Below, in pieces: positions 26,185 through 34,538 of a stretch of 64,000 nt of DNA. How positions within the stretch are numbered: position 1 is the first letter of the stretch; each line of letters opens with the position of its first letter. The DNA is from Allobosea sp. OK403. Lineage in GTDB: Bacteria; Pseudomonadota; Alphaproteobacteria; Rhizobiales; Beijerinckiaceae. A model generated the notes under the pieces. The model saw nothing but the letters and a program-made list of their open reading frames with translations, was not told the origin of the DNA and did no database searches. The translations under genes were made by a program, and so were the position numbers. Where the stretch lies: the NCBI RefSeq assembly GCF_900113835.1, contig NZ_FOQV01000010.1, positions 124,001-188,000 of the forward strand, read 5' to 3'.

Positions 26185-26425
26185 CCGTCATCCCGGACAA
26201 GCCGCGTCAGCGGCGCCGATCCGGGAGCCATTCCGGAGCGCCAGAGCCGGATGACTTCAGACGGAATCACGGAGTGATCCCGTCTGAAGTCTGAATCCGT
26301 CTCTCGTCAAAGAGTGAGAGCAGGATCAATGCGAAAAACCGGTTCCCACTTTTTCGCATCCTGCTCTTGCGAGTGAGGTTCCGGAATGGATCCCGGGTCT
26401 CCTTGCAGTCGCCCGGAATGACGGC
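26185..26425. repeat. Palindromic element family B, copy 3, interrupted by a family A element
   Basis: The arms cgccgtcatcccggac and cccggaatgacggcgcg belong to family B. The middle is split at 26242-26367 by a complete family A copy; the uninterrupted equivalent is the copy at 34248-34365. Confidence 0.8.
26244..26367 (-). repeat. Palindromic element family A, full copy 2 (124 bp), nested in family B
   Basis: On the minus strand it begins agagcaggatgcgaaaaa and ends ccggctc. Beyond it the family B sequence resumes with tgcgagtgaggttccgg, as in the empty copy near 34305. Confidence 0.9.
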
Positions 26426-26534
26426 GCGTTTCCCGAAATTCCAACCGACTGAAATCCTGGCTCAGATTATCGGCAAATTGCGGCTTTGCCAGCAGTTGCG
26501 AGCAGAAGCTGCTTATCTTTGCCCGCTGTTGAAA

Positions 26535-26550
26535 TATCAGATATCTCATA
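26535..26550. promoter_or_regulatory. AT-rich near-palindrome upstream of gntR
   Basis: TATCAGATATCTCATA is symmetric except for one base pair and is centred on AGATATCT, 38 bp before the gntR start. A plausible autoregulatory site for the GntR protein. Confidence 0.4.
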
Positions 26551-26587
26551 TTAGAAACCACCCGGCGGAAAGATCGCGGAGGCCAGC

Positions 26588-27286
26588 ATGGATCACGGCG
26601 AGCGCGTCACCCCGGTCCAGCCGATCTTCCTCATCAATCTGCGCGACCATGTTCACGAGAATCTGCGCAAGGCGATCATTGCCGGCCGGCTCGTCGACGA
26701 GGAGCGCTTGAACGAGCGCGATCTTGCGCGCGATCTCGGCGTCAGCACCACGCCGCTGAAGGAGGCCTTGCGACAGCTCGAGACTGAGGGCCTGGTGCGG
26801 ACGGAGCCGCGGCGCGGCGTCTTCGTGACCTATGGCCCACAGCAGGCCGAGGAGATGTCGCTCGCCCGCGCCGCTCTTGAAAGCATGATCGCGCGCATGG
26901 CGGCCAAGCGCGCCTCGCTTGCGGATGTCGACGCCTTGCGGGGTCAGGTCGCCGATATGGAGACCGCGACGCGAAGAGGCGATGTCGAAAGGCTGATCGA
27001 GCTCAACGAACTCTTCCATGGCCAGATCCATGAGGCCTCGGGCTGCGAGTATCTGCGGCGTCTCCAGAGCCGGCAGCAGATCTACGATCATACGACGCGC
27101 GTCGGCCTGCTCCAGGACGCCGATGAGCGCGGCCGCGCCTTCGCCGAGCACCGCGCCATTCTCGAGGCGATCGCGCTGGGAGACCCCGATTCCGCCGAAC
27201 GGATCATGCGCGATCACATCGTCCGATCCGGACAGCGCCATATCGAGACGGTTTTCGGCCGTGCCCGGCTGGACGACAGACAATGA
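26588..27286 (+). CDS. GntR family transcriptional regulator (FadR/FCD type)
   Basis: A 232-residue regulator. The N-terminal winged helix-turn-helix spans about residues 15-80 (LRKAIIAGRLVDEERLNERDLARDLGV, then TTPLKEALRQLETEGLV). The C-terminal helical FCD domain (~90-225) has metal-ligand style His and Asp residues (LFHGQIHEAS, EHRAILEAI, RDHIVRSGQRH). It heads the uronate gene group on the same strand and probably represses it until a sugar acid binds. GGAGG lies 6 bp before ATG 26588. Confidence 0.92.
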   Translation: MDHGERVTPVQPIFLINLRDHVHENLRKAIIAGRLVDEERLNERDLARDLGVSTTPLKEALRQLETEGLVRTEPRRGVFVTYGPQQAEEMSLARAALESMIARMAAKRASLADVDALRGQVADMETATRRGDVERLIELNELFHGQIHEASGCEYLRRLQSRQQIYDHTTRVGLLQDADERGRAFAEHRAILEAIALGDPDSAERIMRDHIVRSGQRHIETVFGRARLDDRQ

Positions 27287-27494
27287 GGATAGGCCGGCTC
27301 GGAAGGACGCTTGCTCGAACCTCGGCCTCATCGGCGCCCGGCGATGGCGTCAGCCGTCGCGGACGGAAAAGCCATTCGCCACTGAGGAAAAGGCTCGCGG
27401 CATAGCAACGAAAACGAGAAGCCCATCATGGGCCCCCGACGGACGAGCCAACGCCCGCGGACCAATCTTCCGATGTTCCAGAAAGGGTGGAAAC

Positions 27495-28691
27495 ATGACG
27501 CATGACATTTCCAGACGGCATCTGATCGGCGGCGCGCTTGGCGTATCAGGGCTTGGCATGGCCGGGCTCGGCGGGCTCGCCGTGAATCCCGCTGCAGCCC
27601 AGGTGGTGAAGCCCAAATCCCCGCTGCTGCTGAACGTGGTCGACGCTGCCGGCAACCTTGCCCTGACACAGCCGGCCTTCGACAATTACCGCAAGGCCAA
27701 TCCCGAGCTCGTCTCGCGCATCGCCTTCACCAAGGCTCCGGCGCCCGAGCTTCCGAGCAAGATCAAGGCCCAGCAGGGCGCAAACCGCGTCGACATCGAT
27801 CTTGTGATCATCGGCCCCGATGCGCTCTCCGCCGGCCTCGCCGACGACATCTACTACGACCTCATCGGCGAGCAGGCGAAGAACCTGCCCGATCTCCAAT
27901 CGATCTATCTCGATCCCGCCTGGCGCATGCAGGCCCTGGCCAAGGGCCGCGGCGTCGTCATCAGCTATTATCCGTCCGGTCCGCTGCTGGAATATGCGCC
28001 GGCGCGCGTCAAGACGCCGCCGACCACGGCCGAGGAACTGCTCGACTGGGCCAAGCAGAACCCCAAGAAGTTCATCTATGCGCGCCCCGCCAATTCAGGG
28101 CCCGGGCGGACCTTCCTGATGGGGCTGCCCTATCTGCTTGGAGATACCGATCCGAAGGATCCGGTCAAAGGCTGGGACAAGACCTGGACCTATCTGAAGG
28201 AGCTGCACAAGCAGATCGAGTATTACCCGACCGGGACCGGCGCCGTGATGAAGGAGTTCGGCGACGGCACGCGCGACATGATGGTCACCACGACGGGATG
28301 GGACATCAATCCGCGTGCGCTCGGTATCGTGCCGAAGGAGGCCAAGATCCAGACGCTGAAGGGGTTCCGCTGGGTGGTGGACGCCCATTATCTCAGCATC
28401 CCGAAGGGTCTCCCGGCGGAGCGCATTCCGATCCTGGTTGACCTGATCTCCCACATGCTGAAGAAAGACCAGCAGGCCTATGCCTATGACGAAGGCTATT
28501 TCTATCCCGGCCCGGCGGTGAAGGACGTGCCGCTCTCGATGGCGCCCAAGGCAAGCCAGGACACGCTCGCCGAATTTGGCCGGCCGGAATACGACAAGCT
28601 GATCGCCGACAATCCCAAGGAACTGCCGCTCGAGCCCGTACAGCTCGTCCAGGCCTTCCGGCGCTGGGATGAAGAAATCGGCTCCAAATAA
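27495..28691 (+). CDS. Tat-exported extracellular solute-binding protein
   Basis: A 398-residue receptor with a twin-arginine signal (ISRRHLIGGALGVSGLGMAGL), cleaved probably after AAAQ near residue 38. The body has the PotD/iron-type family 1 layout: VDIDLVIIGPDALSAGL, TTAEELLDWAKQNPKKFIYARP and MVTTTGWDINP. No permease or ATPase gene is in the cluster, so partner proteins are elsewhere or it acts as a sensor. Its place between gntR and sugar-acid enzymes suggests a uronate or aldarate ligand. Confidence 0.82.
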   Translation: MTHDISRRHLIGGALGVSGLGMAGLGGLAVNPAAAQVVKPKSPLLLNVVDAAGNLALTQPAFDNYRKANPELVSRIAFTKAPAPELPSKIKAQQGANRVDIDLVIIGPDALSAGLADDIYYDLIGEQAKNLPDLQSIYLDPAWRMQALAKGRGVVISYYPSGPLLEYAPARVKTPPTTAEELLDWAKQNPKKFIYARPANSGPGRTFLMGLPYLLGDTDPKDPVKGWDKTWTYLKELHKQIEYYPTGTGAVMKEFGDGTRDMMVTTTGWDINPRALGIVPKEAKIQTLKGFRWVVDAHYLSIPKGLPAERIPILVDLISHMLKKDQQAYAYDEGYFYPGPAVKDVPLSMAPKASQDTLAEFGRPEYDKLIADNPKELPLEPVQLVQAFRRWDEEIGSK

Positions 28692-28923
28692 CGGCTGCGT
28701 CTCGCATGACCGCCGAGTCTTGTGTGACGGTGGTAACTTGCCTCGCCATGGAGCGTCCGCCGTCGCGGCGGGCGCCTCCGCGCAATCGCATTCCGCGCGT
28801 GCCATCATGCCCGTCACAACTGCGCATCGTCCTGAACGGCGCCTTGAGAGGCACACGCCCTGTCTCCATCGCGAGGTCGCGTCTCCGCGCCGACCTCGCC
28901 CGCATTCTCACGGATATCGGCCC

Positions 28924-30129
28924 ATGAAAATCACCGCGCTCGAAACCATCCAGCTCCCCTACCTCAAGAACATCCTGTGGCTGCAGATCCATACCGATGA
29001 GGGGTTGATCGGCCTGGGCGAGACCTTCCGTGGCGCGGATGCGGTCGCGCGCTATCTGCATTCCGACGTCGCACCCCTCCTCATCGGCCGCGATCCGCTG
29101 GAAATCGACGCGATCTCGAAGCTGCTGATTGAGACCTATGTCGGGTTCCGCTCCTCGGGCGTCGAGATGCGCGCGGCGTCGGCCGTCGACATCGCGCTCT
29201 GGGACCTCTTCGGCAAAGCGACGAACCAGCCGATCCACCAGCTGCTCGGCGGCCTCTCGCGCCAGCGCATCCGCACCTACAACACCTGCGCCGGATACAC
29301 CTACAACAAGAGCGGTGCACGCCGTTACATCGGTGCCGGCGACCAGGCGGCGGAAGGTCCCTATGAGGACCAGATCGCCTTCCATCGCGATGCCGGCGCA
29401 TTGGCGCAAAGCCTGCTGGAGGAAGGCATCACGGCGATGAAGATCTGGCCCTTCGACCCTTACGCGGTCGAAAGCGGCGGCAACTTCATCCACCGGGCCG
29501 ATCTCGACAAGGCGCTCCTGCCCTTCCGCCAGATCCGCGACGCCGTCGGCGACAGGATGGAGGTGATGGTCGAGCTGCATTCGATGTGGGACCTGCCATC
29601 GGCACTGGCGATCGCTCGCGGCCTTCAGGAATTCCGGCCGTTCTGGGCGGAGGATCCGATCAAGATGCAGGACCCGGACGCACTCGCCATCTATGCGCAG
29701 CGTTCCGGCTTGCCGGTCTGCGCCAGCGAAACCGTCGCAACCCGGTCGCAGTTTCTCGAACTGCTGCGCAAGGGGGCAGCCGACTACGTCATGCTCGATG
29801 TGTCATGGTGCGGCGGCTTGAGCGAGGCCAAGAAGATTGGCACGATGGCCGAAGCCTTCCAGCGCCCGGTCGCGCCCCATGACTGCACCGGCCCGGTCGT
29901 CTTCGCCGCCTCGATCCATCTCGCGATGAACCTCCCCAATGCCATCTTCCAGGAATCCGTCAGGGCCTATTACAGCTCCTGGTACCGTGACCTCGTCACG
30001 GTGATGCCGCGCATCGAGGACGGACACGTCTATCCCTTCGCGGGCGCTGGGCTTGGCCTCGAACTCAGCCCCTACGTGCTCGAACATCCCGAGGCGATCA
30101 TCCAGAAGACAAGGCGAGCCGATCTGTGA
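28924..30129 (+). CDS. Enolase-superfamily sugar-acid dehydratase or cycloisomerase (mandelate racemase group)
   Basis: A 401-residue protein. The N-terminal capping domain is ITALETIQLPYLKNILWLQIHTDEGLIGLGE. Barrel residues are MKIWPFDP (catalytic Lys region), EVMVELHSMWD, FWAEDPI and CASETVATR (metal acids on successive strands), and APHDCTGPV with the catalytic His. In an oxidative uronate pathway this slot is filled by galactarolactone cycloisomerase or an aldarate dehydratase; sequence alone does not decide. Start ATG 28924. The next gene's GTG overlaps its stop. Confidence 0.88.
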   Translation: MKITALETIQLPYLKNILWLQIHTDEGLIGLGETFRGADAVARYLHSDVAPLLIGRDPLEIDAISKLLIETYVGFRSSGVEMRAASAVDIALWDLFGKATNQPIHQLLGGLSRQRIRTYNTCAGYTYNKSGARRYIGAGDQAAEGPYEDQIAFHRDAGALAQSLLEEGITAMKIWPFDPYAVESGGNFIHRADLDKALLPFRQIRDAVGDRMEVMVELHSMWDLPSALAIARGLQEFRPFWAEDPIKMQDPDALAIYAQRSGLPVCASETVATRSQFLELLRKGAADYVMLDVSWCGGLSEAKKIGTMAEAFQRPVAPHDCTGPVVFAASIHLAMNLPNAIFQESVRAYYSSWYRDLVTVMPRIEDGHVYPFAGAGLGLELSPYVLEHPEAIIQKTRRADL

Positions 30130-30986
30130 TCGCCTTCCGCACGCTCTCTGCCCTCGGCTGTCGCGTCGGCGAATGTCCGCTTTGGGACGAGCGGCGCGAA
30201 ATCCTCTTCATCTGCGACGTGCTGGCACCGGCGATCCATGGCATCGCGCTGGACGGCACGCGCACAGCGAGCTGGAATTTCGAGCAGCCGGTCGGGTCCT
30301 TCGGCCTCACCGAGAGCGGCCGGCTGATCCTGGCTCTCGGGCGCGAGCTCGCATTGTTCGACCCCGACAGCGGCAGCCTCAGCCGCTTTGCCGGGACGCC
30401 CGAGCCTGAGACCAACCGCCTCAACGACGGCAAGGTCGGGCCCGACGGGCGCTTCTATCTCGGCAGCATGGATGACCGCCCGGAGAAGGAGCCGCTCGGT
30501 GTCGTCTACCAGGTCTCGGCCAATGGGGCGGTCAAGGCGATTTTCGGAGGGATCAAGATCTCGAACGGCCTCGCCTGGTCGCCGGATGGCCGCGTCCTCT
30601 ATCACAGCGATTCACGCGGGCCCACCATCGACGCCTATAATTTCGACCCGCAGACCGGCGAATTATCCGGCAAACGCCGCTTCGCGACGCTGGACGATGC
30701 GACAGGACGGCCCGATGGCGGCGCCTGCGATGTGCAGGCTCATTACTGGAGTGCCGGGGTCACTGCCGGCATGCTCAATCGCTTCGCCCCGGATGGGACG
30801 CTGGTCTCGCGCCATCCAGTGCCCTGCAAGGCACCGACCATGCCGGGCTTCTGCGGACCGGGATTGCGGCAATTGGCGGTGACATCGCTCAGCATCAGCC
30901 CCCTGCCCGGCCCGGGCGATGGCGACCTGTTCATTGCGGAGGCTCCCGTCGCCGGCGTGCCGATTGCGCGCATGAAAGGGCTTTGA
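30126..30986 (+). CDS. SMP-30/gluconolactonase-family sugar lactonase
   Basis: A 286-residue six-bladed propeller lactonase. LGCRVGECPLWDERREILFICDV supplies the metal-binding Glu, TNRLNDGKVGPDGRFYLGSMD the Asn/Asp ligands, and ISNGLAWSPDGRVLYHSDS a third set. Expected to open aldarolactones made by the dehydrogenase downstream. It starts with GTG 30126, overlapping the stop of the enolase gene (GTGA), which points to translational coupling. Confidence 0.9.
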   Translation: MIAFRTLSALGCRVGECPLWDERREILFICDVLAPAIHGIALDGTRTASWNFEQPVGSFGLTESGRLILALGRELALFDPDSGSLSRFAGTPEPETNRLNDGKVGPDGRFYLGSMDDRPEKEPLGVVYQVSANGAVKAIFGGIKISNGLAWSPDGRVLYHSDSRGPTIDAYNFDPQTGELSGKRRFATLDDATGRPDGGACDVQAHYWSAGVTAGMLNRFAPDGTLVSRHPVPCKAPTMPGFCGPGLRQLAVTSLSISPLPGPGDGDLFIAEAPVAGVPIARMKGL

Positions 30987-30988
30987 GG

Positions 30989-31813
30989 ATGGCTCCGGTA
31001 TCACGGCATCACCCGACGGAGGCCGGCCATGTGCTGCTGACGGGCGCGTCCGGCACCTTGGGACGCGTGCTCGCGCCGGGCCTCAGTGCCGCCGGTCACC
31101 GCTTACGTCTCAGCGACCTCCTGCCCTTTCCCGATCCTATGCCGGGCGGAGCGCGTTTTGCGGCCGCCGACCTCACCGACAAGGCAGCTCTTGCGGCTGC
31201 CTGCCCCGACGACGTGACCGACATCGTGCATTTCGGCGGCATCAACACCGAAGCGGACCCTGAGGCGATCCTGCGGGTCAACATCTGGGGCACGCTGAAT
31301 ATCTTCGAGCTGGCGCGCGAGCGCCGGGCGCGCGTGATCTTCGCCAGTTCAAACCATGCGATCGGCTTCTATCCGCGCACGCAGCAACCGCTTGCGATCA
31401 CCGACCCCTGCCGGCCGGATGGGCATTACGGGGTCTCCAAGGTCTATGCCGAGGCGCTGGGCCGGCTCTACCATGACAAGCACGGCATCGAGAGCGTCCA
31501 TCTGCGCATCGGCTCCTGCCTGCCCAAGCCGCTGGAAACGCGGAACCTCGCGACCTGGCTGTCCTATCCCGATCTTGTTCGCCTCGTGCTGGCCGCGCTG
31601 GCCGCGCCGGAGGTCGGCTATGGCGTCGTATGGGGGATTTCGGCCAATACGCGCCGCTGGTGGACAGGCGACGACGCGCATCGGATCGGTTTCGTGCCGC
31701 AGGACAATGCCGAGGACTTCGCTGATCAGGTCGAGCCGGAGGCAGGCGACGCGGTCACCCGCCGCTTCCAGGGCGGCTCTCATTGCGGCATCGGCTATAG
31801 CCGGCATCGCTGA
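30989..31813 (+). CDS. udh: Uronate dehydrogenase
   Basis: A 274-residue extended-type SDR. The cofactor motif is LLTGASGTLGRVL. IVHFGGINTEADPEAILRVN, FASSNHAIGFYPRTQ, HYGVSKVYAEAL (Tyr and Lys) and LRIGSCLPKP follow the known Agrobacterium Udh closely from memory. It oxidises D-galacturonate or D-glucuronate with NAD+ to the aldarolactone. The ATG at 30989 lies 3 bp after the lactonase stop with GAGG overlapping, so the genes are coupled. The clearest identity in the cluster, and it sets the pathway. Confidence 0.9.
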   Translation: MAPVSRHHPTEAGHVLLTGASGTLGRVLAPGLSAAGHRLRLSDLLPFPDPMPGGARFAAADLTDKAALAAACPDDVTDIVHFGGINTEADPEAILRVNIWGTLNIFELARERRARVIFASSNHAIGFYPRTQQPLAITDPCRPDGHYGVSKVYAEALGRLYHDKHGIESVHLRIGSCLPKPLETRNLATWLSYPDLVRLVLAALAAPEVGYGVVWGISANTRRWWTGDDAHRIGFVPQDNAEDFADQVEPEAGDAVTRRFQGGSHCGIGYSRHR

Positions 31814-31827
31814 GCTGGGAGAGCGAC

Positions 31828-32739
31828 ATGTCGCGGATCACGCTTGCGGCCCATGGCTATGAACTCGCCGTCAATCCGGATTACGGCGCCAACCTCACCG
31901 CTCTGAGCTGGCGGCATCCCGACGGCCGGCTGATCGATATTCTGCGCGGATGCGACGACACCGCGCTCATCCCAGGCGAACCCTCGCCCGTCGGCTGCTT
32001 TCCGATGGCGCCCTTCGCCAATCGCATCGATCGCGGCAGCTTCAGCCATGCCGGCCGCGACTACGCGCTGCCGATCAATCGGCCACAGGAGAGATGTGCG
32101 ATCCATGGGTTCTCGCGCTTCGCGCCATTTGAGATCCTGTCCCAAAAGGACGGCGCGATCAGCCTGCTGCATCGTCATCGCGGCGATGTCTTCGCCTATG
32201 ATCTGGTGCAGGACATCGTCATCGACGCCCGAGGGGTGGCGGTGCGGCTTGCCGTGACCAATCGCGGCGCGGCGATGCCTTTTGGGCTCGGCCTGCATCC
32301 CTATTTTCGGCTGGAAGCGGGCGCGAGACTGCGCTTCTCTGCCGCTCACCGCTCGCAATCCGACGACCGATACCTGCCCGTGCGCTTCGTTTCGGCGCAA
32401 ACCGAGCCCGATCTCGACGGCGGCATCGCGCTTTCGGATGTCGCCGGCTTCGATGCTCACTATTCCGGTTGGGAGCCGCGGCTCGTCGCGCTGGAACGGC
32501 CGGGCGCGGGCCTCTCGATCAAGGTCAGTGGCGAGGAGGCCTTTTCAAACCTGCATCTTTATGTCGGCCCTGATCGCGATTTCGTCTGCATCGAGCCGGT
32601 CAGCCATATCCCGGACGCCCATAATCGCAGTGACCTCGCGCAGCATGGCAAACTCGCCGTGCTTGGACATGGCGAGACCCTTGCCAGGACAATGCGGGTC
32701 TCTGTGTTCGCGATGAACGGTCATACCAACGGCCGCTGA
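31828..32739 (+). CDS. Aldose 1-epimerase (mutarotase) family protein
   Basis: A 303-residue beta-sandwich protein. MAPFANRIDRGSF, CAIHGFSRFAPFE (active-site His), GLGLHPYFRLE (second His) and FVCIEPVSHIPDA (Glu) give the galactose-mutarotase site. Last gene of the uronate operon, 15 bp after udh. It would interconvert the anomers so that Udh receives its preferred form. Confidence 0.9.
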   Translation: MSRITLAAHGYELAVNPDYGANLTALSWRHPDGRLIDILRGCDDTALIPGEPSPVGCFPMAPFANRIDRGSFSHAGRDYALPINRPQERCAIHGFSRFAPFEILSQKDGAISLLHRHRGDVFAYDLVQDIVIDARGVAVRLAVTNRGAAMPFGLGLHPYFRLEAGARLRFSAAHRSQSDDRYLPVRFVSAQTEPDLDGGIALSDVAGFDAHYSGWEPRLVALERPGAGLSIKVSGEEAFSNLHLYVGPDRDFVCIEPVSHIPDAHNRSDLAQHGKLAVLGHGETLARTMRVSVFAMNGHTNGR

Positions 32740-32797
32740 GGCTGACTTATGGCTGAGGCGTCGGGAAAGCCTGCAGGGCTTTGGCGCGCGCCTCATC

Positions 32798-32962
32798 GAG
32801 AGGCGCGGGGAACCCTTCTCCTGTAAGGAGAAGGGCAGGGATGAGGTGTCGGCCCCTGGACCAGTAGAGCGCAAAGCCATCCGCACGCGGCGGTGAGGCC
32901 GCGCCCCAGCGGATGACGGCCTACACCTCACCCTGCCCTCTCCTTACAGGAGAGGGTTCTCT
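32798..32962. repeat. Inverted repeat element, family E-like copy 1
   Basis: gaacccttctcctgtaagg and ccttacaggagagggttc form outer arms; inner arms are gggatgaggtg/cacctcaccc. It lies in the convergent gap between the mutarotase and HtrA-like genes. Confidence 0.65.
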
Positions 32963-33024
32963 GTCGAGGCTCCATCGTCATTGCGAGCTTGGGACGGGCC
33001 TTCACCACAAGGCCCTCCTGCACG

Positions 33025-33933
33025 CTACTGAAGATGCGGCTTTCTCAGAAAGCTGCCGCGGTCGGCCGACTTCACGCGCAGCCAGGTTTCACGGCCATTG
33101 CGGACGACCCTGATGGGAACCTCCGATCCTGCCGGCCCGCTCGCCCAGACCTTCCGGTAGAAATCGGCCAGGCCATCGATTTCGCCATCGCGAACATCCG
33201 AGATGATGTCGCCGGGACGCATGCCGGCCTGGGCCGCGGGGCCTCCCTCAGCCACGCTCATCACCACGACCTTGCCGTTGTTCTCGGCCGAGAAGGCACC
33301 GAGCCAGGGGCGTGGCGGCTTGTCGACATGGCCCCGGGCGAGCAGATCGTTCAGGATCGGCGGAAGCAGATCGATCGGCACGATCATATTGACCTCCGAG
33401 ATCTCCTCGCCCCGGCCCATTTGCAGGTGCAGCGAGCCGATGCCCAGAAGCTTGCCGTCCGCTCCGATCAGCGCGGCGCCTCCCCATGACGGGTGTGCAG
33501 GGGCGATAAAGATCGCCTCATCCAGCAGATACTCCCAGTAGCCGGCGAATTCCTGCTTGGCCACAATGTTCGCCCGCACCACTTGACCGATTCCGTCGGC
33601 CAGGACGACGGGGTCGCCTATTTCGGCCTCGGTCGCGGCGCCGAACTCGATGGCGGGCAGGTCGAGCCGATCAAGCGCCTGCACCAGGCCGAGGCCCGTT
33701 TCCTGATCATAGGCCAGCGCATGCGCGGGAACCACGCGGCCGGCCTGGGTCGTCAGCCAGACATCCTCAGCCTCGGTAATCAGATAGCCGATGGTGAGCA
33801 CCAGCCCGTTGTCCCGAATGACCACGCCACTGCCCTCCCTCCGGGTGCCCAGGGCGGCAGCCGTGAAGGCGTCTTCCGGGATCGAGGTGCGAACGCCCAC
33901 GATCGATTGCAAAGCCGGGCCGAAACTCATCAT
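33025..33933 (-). CDS. HtrA-like (S1C/PDZ) protein lacking the catalytic triad
   Basis: A 302-residue protein with a trypsin-like domain (~10-200) and a PDZ domain (~205-290, PWLGAFSAENNGKVVVMSVAEGGPA). No signal peptide is visible. In active HtrA proteins the triad lies in LTNxHVV, TDLAxL and GNSGG. Here these regions read LTIGYLIT (residues 46-53, no His), ETGLGLVQ (Gly80 for Asp) and PSWGGAAL (Trp150 for Ser). The fold is kept, so it probably acts as a peptide-binding or scaffold protein in the cytoplasm rather than a protease. Confidence 0.85.
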   Translation of the reverse strand: MMSFGPALQSIVGVRTSIPEDAFTAAALGTRREGSGVVIRDNGLVLTIGYLITEAEDVWLTTQAGRVVPAHALAYDQETGLGLVQALDRLDLPAIEFGAATEAEIGDPVVLADGIGQVVRANIVAKQEFAGYWEYLLDEAIFIAPAHPSWGGAALIGADGKLLGIGSLHLQMGRGEEISEVNMIVPIDLLPPILNDLLARGHVDKPPRPWLGAFSAENNGKVVVMSVAEGGPAAQAGMRPGDIISDVRDGEIDGLADFYRKVWASGPAGSEVPIRVVRNGRETWLRVKSADRGSFLRKPHLQ

Positions 33934-34538
33934 TCCATCCTGAAAGGAGGCAGTGCCTTGCGCAAGCCGCGCGCAACTGCAGAAGCTGGATACGCCTGTT
34001 GAAAGCTATGCAGCGGCCTCGTCATCGCAAGGCCTTGGAGGGAGATTGATCTCCTGCTCTCCTGAGAGCCCGTTTGGAAATTCCAGCCCTCATTCTGAGG
34101 AGCCGCGAAGCGGCGTCTCGAAGAATGCTCCAAATGGTTCCGGAACCTCCTGGAGCATCCTTCGAGACGCCATTTCCGAGAAAATGGCTCCTCAGAGGCT
34201 GGCCGATAGCGATGCCGCTGTTTTCAAAAGCCTGAACATCAAGGAAAGGCGCACCGTCATCCCGGACGCAGCGGAGCGGAGATCCGGGATCCATTCCTGA
34301 GCGCTTGCGAGTGAGGTTCCGGCATGGATCCCGGGTCTCCTTGCAGTCGCCCGGGATGACGGCGCGTTTCGAGACGAGATTCCAACCAACTGAAATCCTT
34401 GCTCGCATTATCGGCCACGCTCTCAGGATGAGGGCTCGCGGAGTCTCCAAAGGGTCTCTGGGCGATTCTCTGCGCCGGCTTGCGCCGGCGGCATCGCTTC
34501 ATGAGGGGAGAAGGCCCTCCCCGCGCTCGAAACCCCGC
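33934..34538. other. Repeat-rich intergenic region
   Basis: It contains family B copy 4 and, around 34090-34200, an inverted repeat (attctgaggagccgcgaag and the ctcctcaga side) of another unnamed type. A few frames of 100-300 codons cross it but none looks like protein. Confidence 0.6.
34248..34365. repeat. Palindromic element family B, copy 4 (uninterrupted)
   Basis: Arms caccgtcatcccggac and cccgggatgacggcgcg. Its centre gagcgcttgcgagtgagg is the empty form of the site filled by family A at 26244-26367. Confidence 0.8.

Larger units (their letters stand above)
25985..26587. other. Repeat-filled intergenic region before gntR
   Basis: In order: family C copy 4, family B copy 3 with nested family A copy 2, and an AT-rich stretch ahead of gntR. 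No gene is supported. Confidence 0.7.

Noticed and set aside
33025-33933. Active DegP/HtrA protease
   Set aside because: All three triad positions are replaced and no signal peptide is present.
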